From NCBI GenBank assembly GCA_030142905.1, contig JASJOG010000047.1, positions 577,001 to 641,000 of the forward strand: a DNA stretch of 64,000 nt, written 5' to 3'. Origin of the DNA: Heliopora coerulea (taxonomy: Eukaryota; Cnidaria; Anthozoa; Scleralcyonacea; Helioporidae). Under the pieces are notes generated by a model. It was not told the DNA's origin and searched no databases. It was given only the letters and a program-made list of their open reading frames with translations. The position numbers were made by a program, and so were the translations under genes. Shown in pieces: positions 1-11,325 of the stretch. Each line of letters opens with the position of its first letter. The stretch's first letter is position 1.

Positions 1-2692
1 AAGTCCTGCTATGCCACGAAAGAGGAGAAAATAAAGTTTCTTGATACAATGAGAGCATCGTCGAAGTTTGACGCTTCAACGTTTGTTACTGCCTTCGACT
101 TACGTGAGTTCAATCACATGTGCGACTTAGGAGGTAAATGTTAATTCGGTTTCCGTACGCTCGGTTGAGTCAATGGTTTGCCCAATGTTATTCCAATTTT
201 TTTCACGATAAACAGAAAAAACGAGGAAATAACATTCAGATCTGATTTCTTTTATATCCATTGTGTGGAGTTTCGTAGAACTGGGGCGTAGAGCAGGATT
301 AGGGGGGAGAATTGCCCCTTGGTGCCAAAAGCTACCAAGGGGTTCCAAATGTTATGTCTTTTGGGTGCCGATGTTGTTCGCAATACACCTGCTTACCATT
401 AAAAGTTGATAATGATATCCTAAACATTCGAAACATGACGCCAAATCGTTTTTGCTGACTGTTACAGGGTGCACAGGGGACGTTGGGTATGCAGCTTGTA
501 TGGCCTATCCTAAAATGAAGATCACTGTCGTGGATTTGCCGATCGTTGTCGAGGAATCGTCACACTTTAGACCATCGGCGGACAAGTGCCCTAATCAAGA
601 AAACGTTAGCTTCTTTGCAGCAGACTTCTTCACTGACAAGCTGCCTTCTGCAGACCTCTACGTGCTGAGTAGAGTTCTTCACGACTGGGGTGAAGACAAG
701 ATAAACCTTCTTCTGGCCAAGATCTTCAAGAGCCTCCAGCCTGGTATGGTATGATTCTTATGTTCTATAAAATAAGTTTCCTATTATGTACACTGCGATT
801 GGCCAGTTACCGTGTTTATATCAGGCTATGCAAACATGGTTGTGACATCACAGCACCGCTTGACGCCAGAATTTGTTCTTGGCGCGATTAGCCCTGACTG
901 GTTTACTGACGCCAGAATTTGTTCTTGCCTGACTGGTTTACGAACTAATAAGGAGGACTTACTATTTGGTAGCGAAAACAAAGCTCGTTATTCACAACAA
1001 TTATTGCTCGACCTTCGGTCTCGGACGTACACAGCAGCTTTCAAGTTCTCCCAACATTCTCGTGTTTGCATCACGCTATATAAACACGGCAAAACAGTTT
1101 CTATTTCGTAAATATTATGAGGTGGCAGATGACGGCGGGGAGTTACCCCAAGGTCAGTCTGGTCATTGTTTTATTTTTACATAGCACAATGGCTGACCAT
1201 TGTTGCATGCCACATACCTTAATGACCAGTCCAAGCCCGACTTACCCAGATTTGCGCTTGAAACCACTCGTGCTCCATACCATACATATTTTGACGCTAG
1301 TTATGGTGTCTTCTCAAACTTCATTTCGGAGAAAGACATATTTAGACGTTTCTTCTTAATTTGTGTCAGTGGAATACAAGGAAATAAGTCGTTGAGGGAA
1401 TTTGCATTACTAGCGGATTTTGATGCATATAAAAGAGGTTTGCGACAAGCCAATTGGCAGGGTTTTCTTGTTAGTGTTTCAGTGTACAGATAAGGCAGTT
1501 ATGACCAGTGAACTCCATTTATGGTAACTGGAATCGTAACTCCCTGTCATTTGCGTGTGAAGTGGAGCCAAGATGGCCGCCCATGGATGGAAATTTTGTA
1601 CATCAGTTTAAGTGCTTTACGCGATCATGTACGTCAGTTACAGTCCTTTACACGACTTTAATTCCCCTAAATTTTTATCCAGGCTACGCGAGTGCAATAT
1701 GCAACCGGGAGTGAGCCTTAGCACAGACTCTTCTCCAGTCAATTCACTTCAAATTCCATTGAAGTGGGGCAGGGCTACTAGCACAAGTGGCAAAATGGTT
1801 ATTCCCGACTGGTTTGTGACCTCTTCATGTTACAGCAAGTAAATATGAATTTGTGTTTGATCGCTTATTTCGCTGGTTACCCAATGATAAATTTTACTCA
1901 AACAAACGCCGGGTGGCACTGTCGTACAAGACCCTATTAAACCCGTAAGGGTTAATCAGTATTAAATTTCCTACTCCTTTACGCCATAACATTTAAACTA
2001 CTTTTTGGGGCTGTTTACATGAGCCTGGCTAACATGACTTGTGCTGCGAAAATCTTTCAAGGGTGATGTTTCTAAAACGCGTTTTTCTTTTCTTACAAAA
2101 ATTTTTCATTGACTTCAAAAGAGTGAATCTTCAAAATCTAGTTCATTAACGCACAGGACAAAAATTTTTAAAGCAATATCTGAAATATGTGTAGTAAATC
2201 ATCACATTATTTGAGACTTTTCTATACCTGTGCTAGAAAAACAATATGGTGTTCTACTTTGCAGTTTCGACAAACGAATTTCTACAGTTGACCAACAGTA
2301 AACGAAAAGCGAAAGCGAACCATAATTATTTTCGATCCTTAACCGAAAATCTTACAAACCAAATTGCATAAAAAATGACATTTGTCCTCACATATCTTCC
2401 ATTTTTTGTTAACTCTTTATTTGCGTGTCGAAGCAAGTTTAAAAGCCAAGTTATTTTTCCAATGCAAGGTGGAGGGCTTCTTATTGGAGAGATACTTCTA
2501 AAAGATGACAAGACAGGACCACTCATTGGAAATATACAGTCTCTTATGATGCTTGCACACTGCGATACTGGAGCTCGTGAAAGGTCAGGTCCAGAGTACA
2601 GAGAGATGTTAACAGCTCATGGCTTCGTGGAGGTGCAAACAAAAGAAACTCAGGGAATTTGGTTAGATGCCATACTTGCAAGGAAACCTTAA
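1..2692 (+). CDS. ASMT: ASMT-like O-methyltransferase, copy A (5' part outside window)
   Basis: SAM-dependent O-methyltransferase of the acetylserotonin O-methyltransferase family, which methylates N-acetylserotonin or related small molecules in the cytosol. Seen: the 3' end of exon 1 (1-133), exon 2 (468-743, after a ...TTACAG acceptor and before GTATGG) and exon 3 (2469-2692, stop TAA). Phases join cleanly. The exon 1/2 junction rebuilds the SAM-binding glycine motif DLGGCTGDVGY. Exon 2 carries the VVDLP acidic loop, the ADFF motif and RVLHDW with the catalytic-base histidine. Exon 3 has GGGLLIGE, ARERSGPEY and the terminal DAILARKP. It is the near-identical partner of the copy at 43706-46833. 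The substrate cannot be told from sequence. The first 140 codons lie upstream of the window, so integrity there is unknown. Confidence 0.85.
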
Positions 2693-5136
2693 TTATGTTT
2701 CAACGATCAGCTCGTGCTTGTATGTGATAAATTCTACCCGTGGGGGAAAGATATTCTGGGAATCAAGACTCATAAATATTAATTATAGTAGTTTTGGTGG
2801 AATTACACAGGTGATAATCAAAAATTCTGGGTAGTGATTGGCCAAAATTAAATGGTCTTTTCTATTTGCTTTAGGTCGTGTGTCTAATATACTTTATGTA
2901 ATCACTCAGATGTATAACAAAATAACTATAAAAGAATTTTTTGCGAACACAAGTTTCTTTTATATCTTTTTGGTGTGTGGGTTGGAAACACTGACCTCTA
3001 AATAAGACTGGATAGAGCAACTGGGCTCAAGAAGTGAAGCAGGAAGTCAAGGAGTGGCGGCCATTTTGAAAGAACCCGACCAGGTCCCAAACAATATGGC
3101 GTAAATAGGAGTTGTAGCGGTTAACCGGCATTTTTCGCCAATTTCAGGGAGGTTGAGATGACTTGACAACCAAATTAAGGTTCTTAATCTTATTTTAAGC
3201 AATAAATAAGTGTTTTGAATTTGTTTTTGTTTTGCAAATGCTTTATTTTGCGAAATGCTTCCGTCTGTATACTTGCTTCAAAATTCGATAAATGTCTATC
3301 GAGTCTGTAAGAGATTCTTGAGTATTTGTTCCTTTCTTTGTTTTTTAAGTAACCCTTATTATTAGCCGATTTTCAGTGATGTGTTTTGTCTAAGTCCTGA
3401 TTGATTTGTAGCAGATAAAAGCCCAGGATGTATTGAACTGCAAATTTCCGGCTAATGCTGTACATGTTTGAACACTTGAATCGAAATATGTGGAAATCGA
3501 ACTTGGCCGTTCATTCGAAGAGTTCTAAAATGAAACCTCATAGTAAGGTTTTCGTGGTCGTATTTCATTGAGATATTCTTGTATATGGCTTGCCTTCATT
3601 GTCCTAAAGTTAATATGTTGATTTGGATCCTAGATTTTACTGCTAGCGCCAAGTTAGTGACACATTGATAAGTCAAGAAGTCATAAGCTTTCCTGTTCTT
3701 TAAGCTTTTCACTTTTTACACAGGGCATTTTTTCGTGTCTGTTTTTCTGGGTATATATTTAGTTTTTCACCACAATTCACTCTACTGGTCTTCCAGGGTT
3801 CAGTGAACACTTACACAAATGCATGCAGTAACTGATTAGGTTATCCAGTATTACTGTAAATTAGATTTTGGTTCTTCCTGTTGTTGGAAGAGCACAAATT
3901 AATTTAACTTTTTCTGATTTTGTATGATAAAGCTTGGCTTTTGTTTCCTTCTCGAGACAACAATAACAAATTTTGCTGTAGTACTTTGCTATGCACTTTA
4001 TAAGGGCAAAAATATGACTTTAATCAACAGGAGAATCTACCATACAGCAGATTGAGCTCTGTGAACACTTTAAAGAAAAAATCTAACTAATTTTCGTTTG
4101 ACTTGGACCAAAAAGTTCTCCCTCAACTCCAACTCACAAAGCAGCTCCAAGCAACATATTTCACATGAATAATTATTTGATTACTGTACAAGTAGAACAA
4201 TACTAATCAAGCTGTAAGTGGAAGCCATATCAAAAACGTGAAAAACATATTAAAAACGTCATATTAAATCACAACAAACCGCTGTGAACTCAAGTTTACT
4301 ACATGCACTAGTGCAAATTAAATGCATGTATTGAACATTTCTAAGAGTACAGAACCCAACTTTTACTGATCAGCAACATGTAGAAATAAATTGGATTTGC
4401 ACGGTTCATTCAGTAATTGATCCCGGCAAAAGAGTTAGTCAAAGTTTATTTTCGTCAAAAGCTCATCGTCATTGATAGTCAGGAAATTGTTGAATTTGCT
4501 CGACAAATACAGTAATTTAAATAAAACCTCAAATACATACACTTGGTAAACCCCAGATCCAAAAAACAAAAACAAGACGAACACTGAAACGGTAATATCT
4601 CCTCTTTATTGTTAAGTCACTGCCAAACTGCTAAAGTTACACAATGTTATCTGCATTTTTTTCTTACTTTAGTCACATTTCTTCAAAGAGGTCACTGGCA
4701 TTGGTCTTTGCACAGGTAAAAATTTTCGAATTTCTGCTGATTTTCAGTCACTCTGGCCACTTTTAAAGTTCTCCACTATCGAAAGATACATTTTAATGCT
4801 AAAAATGTAAAGGTTAACTGGTTTTCGTTGAAATCATGACCACTAACAGCGAAAATCATATTTCAGTAATAGCCATGTAACTACAAGTGGGTACTTCCAA
4901 TATGGCCGCCACGAGATTTTCATCTTCACTTCCGGCTTCAATTTTGGCCGAGCTCGAGACTAGAGTTGCTCTATCCAGTCTTATTTAAGCCTATTTTCCA
5001 CTAGGCGGAATTTTTCGCTCGAAATGTATTTTCCGCCGGAAAATTTTCCGAGCGAAAACGCATCTTCAATTTCCACATACGCTCGGCGGCGATCGGAAAA
5101 TAGAGTCCGCCAAATTTGAAAGATCAAAAAACAAAG

Positions 5137-6201
5137 ATGGCGCGCATAAGACCACAACACTTGCAAAGGCTATTAATTTTAATTTTACTTCGAAGGAGAC
5201 TTCGCCGTCAAAATGAGAGGTACAAGAAAAGGTTTTGGGTGCGAAAAATATACGAGGAACGCAACTTAAAAGGAGAATTCCACCTTTTAATACAGGAAAT
5301 GATGCTTTTTGACCACGAGTACTTCTTTCGATGTTTTAGAATGGTACCCATGACTTTTGAAAAGCTTCTGTCTTGGGTGGCTCCTTATATAAAGAAAAAA
5401 TCTACAAAAATGCGTGAACCCATTCCACCCAGTGAGAGATTATCTGTCACTTTAAGGTATCTGGTTAGTGGAGATGAACAAGTTAGTATAGCAGCTAGTT
5501 ATCGCATGAGCCCTTCTGTTGTGGGAAGGATTATTGGCGAAACATGTCAAGTTCTGTGGCAGGTTCTAATTGAGAAAGGTTACCTTACTGTACCAAGAAC
5601 CGAAGACCAATGGAAGAAAATTGCCAGACGTTTTGAGACTAAATGGAACTTTCCACATGCACTTGGTGCTATCGATGGGAAACACGTAGTCATACAGGCC
5701 CCTGCACGTGCTGGGTCCGATTACTTTAATTATAAAAAGACTCATAGCATTGTCCTGTTAGCAACATGTAATGCAGACTATGAATTTACTCTTGTTGACG
5801 TTGGAGATGCAGGACGCCAAAGTGATGGCAGTGTATATGCCAACAGCTATCTTGGTCATGCCATAGACAATAACTTGTTACAAATTCCGAGAGCTGAAAA
5901 GATCAGCCAAGATGACGAGTCAAACAAAATATACCCTTACGTGTTTGTAGCTGATGATGCTTTTGGCCTCAAGACATTCATGTTGAAGCCATACCCAGGT
6001 CAAAATTTAACGCTTCCTCAAAGAATTTTCAATTATAGATTATCAAGGGCAAGACGAATTATTGAAAATTGTTTTGGAGTAGCAACATCGCGTTTTAGAG
6101 TTTTTAGAAAACCTGTAATTGCAAAAGTGGACAAAGTGATTCAAATTACTAAGGCAGTGGTTGCTCTGCACAACTTTTTAATGGCTACAAGATCTCCATA
6201 A
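5137..6201 (+). CDS. PIF/Harbinger DDE transposase (HARBI1-like, DDE_Tnp_4)
   Basis: Nuclease that cuts and pastes the Harbinger element. The ATG at 5137 (context AAGATGG) gives 354 residues, typical of HARBI1-like transposases. An upstream in-frame TTG is unlikely to be used. An N-terminal helical region (around residues 95-150: SERLSVTLRYL, GDEQVSIAASYRMS) resembles the HTH part of the family. The catalytic core has first Asp in GAIDGKH, second Asp in VADDAF and Glu in RRIIENCFG, the standard DDE signature. The ORF ends ALHNFLMATRSP with no frameshift or stop. It needs the Myb-like partner encoded at 6725-7979 for nuclear import and end binding (family knowledge). Confidence 0.93.
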   Translation: MARIRPQHLQRLLILILLRRRLRRQNERYKKRFWVRKIYEERNLKGEFHLLIQEMMLFDHEYFFRCFRMVPMTFEKLLSWVAPYIKKKSTKMREPIPPSERLSVTLRYLVSGDEQVSIAASYRMSPSVVGRIIGETCQVLWQVLIEKGYLTVPRTEDQWKKIARRFETKWNFPHALGAIDGKHVVIQAPARAGSDYFNYKKTHSIVLLATCNADYEFTLVDVGDAGRQSDGSVYANSYLGHAIDNNLLQIPRAEKISQDDESNKIYPYVFVADDAFGLKTFMLKPYPGQNLTLPQRIFNYRLSRARRIIENCFGVATSRFRVFRKPVIAKVDKVIQITKAVVALHNFLMATRSP

Positions 6202-6724
6202 GACACTCATAATTACTGCCCAGTCAATTACACTGACCAAGAATCTGCAGCTGGTCAGCAAAGTGGAGAGTGGAGAAGAGAGGGAAATGTGAATGAAGGA
6301 TTGGTCCCAATACTTAGAAATGGCTCAAATAACTATTCAAAATCTGCCAAAAGTGTTCGTGATGATTTCAAAGACTATTTTAGTTCACAAGAAGGATCAG
6401 TCAGCTGGCAATTGGACATGGTCACCCGAACATCAAATGCATTTGATGAAGAGTTCTAATGCATTATTGACATAAATTGTTGGTCAGCTCCAGTTTTATT
6501 TGACACAGTGTAATTGCATGGCCTAAGCAAGATGATAAGCTCTACTTTAGTTTACATAATGTGATAATTTAATATATATGTATTTATAACATAATGTGAA
6601 ATGTAACATTTAAATACCACTTTAACATTTTGGCTAAACGTGTTTTTGTAACCTAGCTAAGCTGTAAAAATAAAGAAACAAAGTTACAAACCAGACAACA
6701 GATATTATCTATTTACAGTAGTTA

Positions 6725-7979
6725 CTATTCATCACCAAATTCTATGTCAAACAACAACTGATTTATTTTCAGCTTTGCAAGTCTATTTTTCCTTGCAGGT
6801 AACTTTCTTAACACTGGTACAAGGCTTTTGCAGAACAATGTATCTTCATCCTCATCAACAACACCAACAGGTGTTTGAGGACCTTGCATATCTTTTAGAG
6901 TTTTTACCAACAATGTATCGACAGCATACGACATTTCAGCCTTTGACTTAGAATACTTAGCTGGTATATGAGGAATCACTGTAGCTGGTGACTTTCTTTT
7001 TCCTGTTGCAGAGTTTGAACAATCCTTGGTTGATGTTGTCACATCTGTAGGCTCCAGGGAAGATATTGATGAGGCTGGGGAATGAGGAGGTTCTGTGGGC
7101 TCTACAGAAGGTGAATCTTCCAATCCAATTGATGCTGTTAGGTTGCTTTCTGTAGGTTTGTTTACAACTTTTGTGTGCAGAAAACCCAGTTGGTCGAAAT
7201 ATTTACATTTGGGCAATTTTGAAGCTTGTGCTCCAGATTTTGTAGCTTTCGATCTTCTATCAAGACATTTCTTGAGGTTGTCTTTTAAATACTTTAATTG
7301 GGTTTTCAAAAATTCCACTGCAAACACAGAAATAAAAGTTTAAAATAAAAACATTTATTAAAGTCTATAGAAACTATAAACAGTTGATAATTAAAAATTC
7401 AAAACAAAAACAGTTTATTGAGAAGTTTGCAAATTGAACTGATATGATGTAACCTAAAATATTACCCATATTTGGCCTTTGCAAGATATTCTAAGTATTT
7501 AGCCGGGTTTTGTTAAATTACGTCCATGGAAAATTCTTCCCAAAAATAGACCATCTATAATTTATCTGAATATATAAATTCATGCAATACTTACCATCTT
7601 TATTGAACAAACTGGAGAGCTTTTGCCATGCATTATTTTTGGCGTTTCTGTCTTTATATGACGATAGAGATGTATTCCACAGGCAACCAAACTTTCGAAG
7701 TTCTTCGATAAATACTTCTGCGTCAAACTCTGTAGATACATTTTCCTCTTCGACTTCGGTGTTGAATGGATCTACTTCTACTTCACACAAGCCTGTATTT
7801 TGAGTCGTTATTTGTTGTTGACATTGTGGTTGTTGTTGTTGGGCTGAACAAAACAATTCATTTAAAGAATTTACATCCAGTGTACTCAGTCCATCCACAC
7901 TTTGAGAATTTCCTGACACGCGAAGCAATTCTTTTAACGAGTTAATACCAAAGCTACTCATGCGAGCATCACCTTCCAT
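6725..7979 (-). CDS. Harbinger-encoded Myb/SANT-like (MADF) DNA-binding protein, two exons
   Basis: The accessory protein of PIF/Harbinger elements, which binds transposon ends and recruits the transposase. Exon 1 runs 7979-7595 (ATG at 7979), ending at a GTAAGT donor. Exon 2 runs 7318-6725 after a TTTGCAG acceptor. The junction is in phase and links the first half of a MADF/Myb-SANT-like domain (FIEELRKFGCLWN, KNNAWQKLSSLF) to the second half (VEFLKTQLKYLKD, KSGAQASKLPKCKYFD). Exon 1 has a Gln-rich stretch. Exon 2 ends in a Ser/Thr/Pro-rich then basic tail (LPARKNRLAKLKINQLL). The splice model is mine; an in-frame read-through ORF ends at 7518. Both exons are open. Confidence 0.85.
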
Positions 7980-8206
7980 GTTGTTTTCCTTTTCTTGCAA
8001 TCTGATTGGTTGTTTCACTTTGGCGGAATTGCGGAGACGGAAAAAGTCGGATCGTTTTCAACTTTATCGCGACAACGCCAATGCCGCCAAGCGGAAAAAT
8101 GAATAGCTACTGCGCATGCCCAATATTGATTTTTGGGCGGAAAGTGCATTTCGAGCGAAAAATTCCGCCTAGTGGAAAATAGGCTTTAGAGATCAGTGGT
8201 TGGAAA

Positions 8207-8720
8207 GTCCGGCCAGCAGTCTCGTTAGTCACTACGATTCTCGCTTTTTTGAATGAAAACCGTATCATCTGGACAAAGAAATGCCATTCAAATTCGGATG
8301 TCATCGAGTGACAAGTCTTTTAGTGGAATGGTGTTACTGGAGGGGAAGATTGATCAGTTGTTGCGGCTTCTGTGATTGCTGCTCAGACCACTTTGTCGAT
8401 GATGCGGTTGAGGCTTTCCGCCTCACCATTTGCGTGGATAAAGAACTTCGCCATGAGCTGAGCAAAGCTGGATGAACGAAAAACTTGACGATTTCCTGAC
8501 ACATTTTCCTGTGGAATCCGGACCACTCGGTTTCGTGCGAAGATACATTGCAAAGCATGGCCGAGGTCGTGACGTTCTTCATAACTTCTTCATCAATATA
8601 TCTGTTGTAGTTGTCCATTAAGGATATAAAGTTTTTCCCAACAAGAAATAGTCCGGCGAAGCCTGTTGTGAGCATACAGGCAGCTTTAGGGAGGCCATAG
8701 TTGATTTCAGCGGAGTGTGG
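8207..8720 (-). pseudogene. Ty3/Gypsy-type integrase remnant (copy A)
   Basis: Minus-strand decayed coding sequence. One frame gives LMDNYNRYIDEEVMKN, resembling the retroviral-type integrase core around its first Asp. A second frame near 8410-8460 gives KFFIHANGEAES, resembling the conserved motif around the catalytic Glu of Ty3/Gypsy integrases. Frames must be changed to link them and stops are present. The same fragment is in copy B at 47127-47660, so it predates the duplication. It is too short to type the family. Confidence 0.6.
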
Positions 8721-9233
8721 GATTACGTTGTGGTAATTTTGTCGTCGTCGGCCAGTCAGCAGGGCACGTCAAGCGCATACTCGAGATATTTTTCATCAAA
8801 CAAAGTTACACACTTGGAACGATCTTAGATTACAATAAAATTTTAATGTAATCTAAGACCGTTTTAAAAGACATGTTTCGGACAACATAGTCCATCATTA
8901 GTTAAAGCTGGATGTGTACAAAGCATGAATATTTATAAGGCAATAGGTGAATATACATGAATAGAAAGAACAGAAGAATCATCAATAGATGAACTTCAAA
9001 TCTATTGAGTACTGACCTTATCTCTTCAACTTTTTTGTCCCGACCGTTTTCCAGTTTTATCACATCCTTTGAACTTTTAGTGAGGGAGCTCCAATGAAGT
9101 CTCTTCCTGATTGCACTGACAGCTGCAGCTTGAGTGTTAGGAAGAGGAATAGAGATGAACTTCGGAAACACATTAACAATAGGACAATTGTTAAAAAAAT
9201 TGATCTATAAGAGAGCTTTTCTAATTTGTAAAT
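8721..9233 (-). repeat. Penelope-like terminal remnant with a degenerate hammerhead-like motif (copy A)
   Basis: No intact gene. On the minus strand 8870-8901 reads CTAATGA, a GGAC/GTCC stem with a short loop, then GAAACATGTC. This looks like a hammerhead ribozyme core in which the invariant CUGAUGA has become CUAAUGA. Nearby is a short palindrome around 8824-8862 (GATCTTAGATTAC and its inverse). An ORF at 8902-9171 on the minus strand is not recognised. The segment recurs in copy B (47661-48158). Confidence 0.45.
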
Positions 9234-9574
9234 GACTTTAATGGATAATAATAACCATCGGCGCTAATTGAAAAATCAAATATCTTTCTGTCAAAAGACG
9301 TTATTTTTGTATCCACATAATTCTTATTAGTAATATCACCATTTGAAGTTGGAAATGTTGTTTGTTTTATTTTATAATAACCCATATTTATATTTTCATC
9401 AGCAATGCCTTTTAACCTTTTTCGGTTATCATCTAGATACTTTTTATTTGTTAAATTATAACCATTTGTAGGAGCTGCAGATTGTGAAATTGTAGCGTTA
9501 TCTGCCATAATTATGTCTTCCTGATCGATTACCGTTTCCTTTTGTGTTTCAGTGTATCCATAAAATAGACTCAT
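9221..9574 (-). CDS. Polinton-associated small protein, unrecognised (copy A)
   Basis: Start ATG at 9574; 117 residues. The sequence is polar with TNKNYVD and TNKKYLDD repeats (tandem NYVD/KYLD-type units), somewhat like short fibre- or spike-type repeats, but I do not recognise the family. Its last residues run into the left boundary of the element, so the C-terminus may be truncated and read flanking DNA. The start lies only 13 bp from the neighbouring leftward ORF. The copy B version (55394-55867) is longer because it reads into the hAT element. Confidence 0.5.
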   Translation of the reverse strand: MSLFYGYTETQKETVIDQEDIIMADNATISQSAAPTNGYNLTNKKYLDDNRKRLKGIADENINMGYYKIKQTTFPTSNGDITNKNYVDTKITSFDRKIFDFSISADGYYYPLKSFTN

Positions 9575-9587
9575 TTCTTGTATTATA

Positions 9588-9848
9588 TTATATGATATAT
9601 TTTGTTATTAAATATGTTAATATTCCTGTTACAGTTAATATTGTCATTAATTCATTATTATGGTTATCCGTCTTTTGATTTGACACTTTAGTGGGTGTAT
9701 TATCTTTTTTCTTTCCCTTCACTTCTTGTTGTGGTTTTTTATCATCCAGTGTTTCCAAATGATGTGTTGGTGTTTCCTGATGCACCTTTTTTGGTTGATT
9801 CTTAGGCACTCCATAATAATTAATATTTGTGTTTAATCCAAATTTCAT
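9588..9848 (-). CDS. Polinton-associated small C-tail-anchored membrane protein (copy A)
   Basis: 86 residues from ATG at 9848. It has a basic, Lys/Pro/Thr-rich low-complexity N-terminal two-thirds (KPQQEVKGKKKDNTPTK) and one hydrophobic segment at the very C-terminus (LMTILTVTGILTYLITKYII), suggesting a tail-anchored membrane protein. It is intact in both copies (86 codons each), unlike most genes here. It overlaps the upstream leftward ORF by 4 bp. Family not recognised. Confidence 0.55.
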   Translation of the reverse strand: MKFGLNTNINYYGVPKNQPKKVHQETPTHHLETLDDKKPQQEVKGKKKDNTPTKVSNQKTDNHNNELMTILTVTGILTYLITKYII

Positions 9849-10180
9849 GCTTTTGTTAGATACTTTGGCTTATTGTTGTATCCCACAATTGGTTTGTCTA
9901 ATATAATTAAATTGTTTGGAATCAACCATAGAGTTGGACTAATGGCCATATTAAGAACTACATTAGTTGCTGACACTGTTTGATTCACATTTTTTATCCA
10001 TGTTGATGTGTTATAGTTAATGATAGAGTCTTCTACAATTTGTGTAAAGACTTTTTGTGTCTCTAATGCTGATGCTCTACACCCATAAATACTCTGTTTC
10101 GTTCTGGCTTGTGCTCCAAGTACACTATAAATATACGCTTCTATCGATTGATTGAGTAATTCAGCACCATTCTTTGTCAA
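9845..10180 (-). CDS. Polinton-associated unknown protein (copy A)
   Basis: About 111 open codons, but the open frame begins at TTG; a likely ATG slightly upstream is followed at once by a TGA, so the original start appears damaged. The sequence contains a helical N-terminal half (SIEAYIYSVLGAQARTKQS) and a C-terminal part rich in Ile/Asn. The copy B equivalent (56138-56473) is open over the same length. Its 3' end overlaps the next leftward ORF by 4 bp, a compact viral-style arrangement. No family recognised. Confidence 0.45.
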   Translation of the reverse strand: MTKNGAELLNQSIEAYIYSVLGAQARTKQSIYGCRASALETQKVFTQIVEDSIINYNTSTWIKNVNQTVSATNVVLNMAISPTLWLIPNNLIILDKPIVGYNNKPKYLTKA

Positions 10181-10186
10181 CCCATC

Positions 10187-10460
10187 TCAATCCTTTGGAA
10201 AAAATTTCTTGTAGTCATTTTTTAAATCACCAATGGAACCAACGTCGTGATTATAAGTTTTATATTTATCGAACCCAACAACGTCTTGTCCTAAGTGTTC
10301 ATTCTTATAATTTGTAATTTCTTGCCATGTCCACTTACGTATTTGCTTTTGTAGAAAATTGGCTTTATATTTATCCATTATATACTGAATTTTATTTTCT
10401 GGCAACTCTTAAAATTCTCTCGTTATTCTTCTAACTGTAAAGTATAAATGAAATCTCATA
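10187..10460 (-). pseudogene. Polinton-associated unknown protein, broken in copy A
   Basis: In copy B the frame opens at an ATG (56752) and runs 90 residues. Here the equivalent has an in-frame TAA where copy B has CAA (Gln), leaving 72 codons without a start. The readable part contains KWTWQEITNYKNEHLGQDVV. The family is not recognised. Confidence 0.45.
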
Positions 10461-10471
10461 AGTGATGTTAT

Positions 10472-11010
10472 TTATTTTGGGAAATCTGGTGAGAAAGTTA
10501 AATGTTTTATAGATATCCCAGATGCATAAGTTGCTAACCATATACCCACTATAGTTTGATAATTTGACTCTTTTAGATTCCACTTAGCGGTGTTTTTAGT
10601 GGTTATATTTAGAGGTAAAAGGTCACTCATAAAATAGTCTGTGTTATTGACATACACGCTGAATTTATTTATAGGATAAGTCAATATATATCCAACAGGA
10701 AATTCGTCTCAATAGTATGACTTTCCATAAAAACCCACATGTCTTTTACCCCTTGGTAACTTCTGAACTGTCCCGCCTATTTTCCACATTTTGGAATAAA
10801 GATATTTAGTCATTGATTTATCCATTAAGAAATGTACTGCTTGTGATATTCTTGCTTACAATATCTGAATTCTTAAAGTATACAGAAGTAGACTTAACTG
10901 TCCAATCCTTATTAAGGTCTACATCGAATTCAAATTTACTCAAATCCGCATTTGGATACTTTTTAAGGAATTCACTACGTACTTTTAGGTTTTGACAAAG
11001 ACAAGATAAT
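10472..11010 (-). pseudogene. Decayed leftward Polinton ORF (copy A)
   Basis: Pieces of one minus-strand coding region in several frames: 11010-10818 (SEFLKKYPNADLSKFEFDVD...), a middle part with MWKIGGTVQKLPRGKRH, and 10684-10472 (YPINKFSVYVNNTDYF ... SPDFPK). Stops and frame changes separate them. The same breaks occur in copy B (56765-57303). I do not recognise the protein; the beta-rich composition would fit a structural protein, but that is inference. Confidence 0.4.
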
Positions 11011-11290
11011 AAGAGCCAATACAAAGACAAAAAGTGGTAAGACTGTTAATATAAACAATGGTTTGAAATACATAGATGTCAAGTGTAGTTTAGTAGACAG
11101 ACAAAATAATATCGACACAGATGGTAAGAGATGTGATGTCATATTATTATTACCGATAACATCTACTAATACATCGAAAGGTAGCGTACGGCATTATTTT
11201 GATATTGAAAGTAAAATACCAATAAACAAGGGTGTTTATAATTTATTGAACTTCAGTGTTCTTGGAAATAATAACAAAGATCAATTTTGA
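10985..11290 (+). CDS. Polinton-associated rightward small ORF (copy A)
   Basis: Open frame of about 100 codons ending at TGA 11290, containing KYIDVKCSLVDRQ, YFDIESKIPINKG and LNFSVLGNNNKDQF. No clear ATG near the 5' end, so the start is unknown; it may be a 3' exon or truncated gene. It partly overlaps the antisense decayed ORF. Conserved in copy B (57278-57583). Short beta-strand-like segments might suit a minor capsid protein, but this is a guess. Confidence 0.35.
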   Translation, partial: LGFDKDKIIRANTKTKSGKTVNINNGLKYIDVKCSLVDRQNNIDTDGKRCDVILLLPITSTNTSKGSVRHYFDIESKIPINKGVYNLLNFSVLGNNNKDQF

Positions 11291-11325
11291 TCGATATTAT
11301 TGGAACTTTATATAATGTAAAATAT

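Larger units (their letters stand above)
4988..8185 (+). mobile_element. Complete PIF/Harbinger transposon, nested
   Basis: A 3.2-kb element with long terminal inverted repeats beginning AGCCTATTTTCCACTAGGCG (4988) and ending with the reverse complement at 8185. It is flanked by the 3-bp TTA duplication typical of PIF/Harbinger (4985-4987 and 8186-8188). It carries the two genes expected for the superfamily in divergent-end layout: a DDE transposase on the plus strand and a Myb/SANT-like DNA-binding protein on the minus strand. Both ORFs look open, so this copy may be young or recently active (inference). It sits inside the 2989-8198 transposon. Confidence 0.93.
2989..8198. mobile_element. 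Non-autonomous DNA transposon with 8-bp TSD (hAT- or P-like), split by a Harbinger insertion
   Basis: The outer insertion in copy A is bounded by 8-bp direct repeats GTTGGAAA (2981-2988 and 8199-8206). It has terminal inverted repeats CACTGACCTCTAAA at the left and TTTAGAGATCAGTG at the right; the inverted repeat continues inward to the GTTGCTCTATCCAGTC stretch at 4965. Copy B has the empty site near 47124-47131 with GTTGAAAA. Own sequence is 2989-4987 plus 8189-8198, about 2 kb. I see no coding region in it, only AT-rich sequence. An 8-bp TSD fits hAT or P superfamilies; the family is not certain. Confidence 0.85.

Noticed and set aside
812..1493. Overlapping plus-strand ORFs between ASMT exons 2 and 3
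   Set aside because: They lie within intron 2, have no recognisable domains and differ by indels between the two copies.
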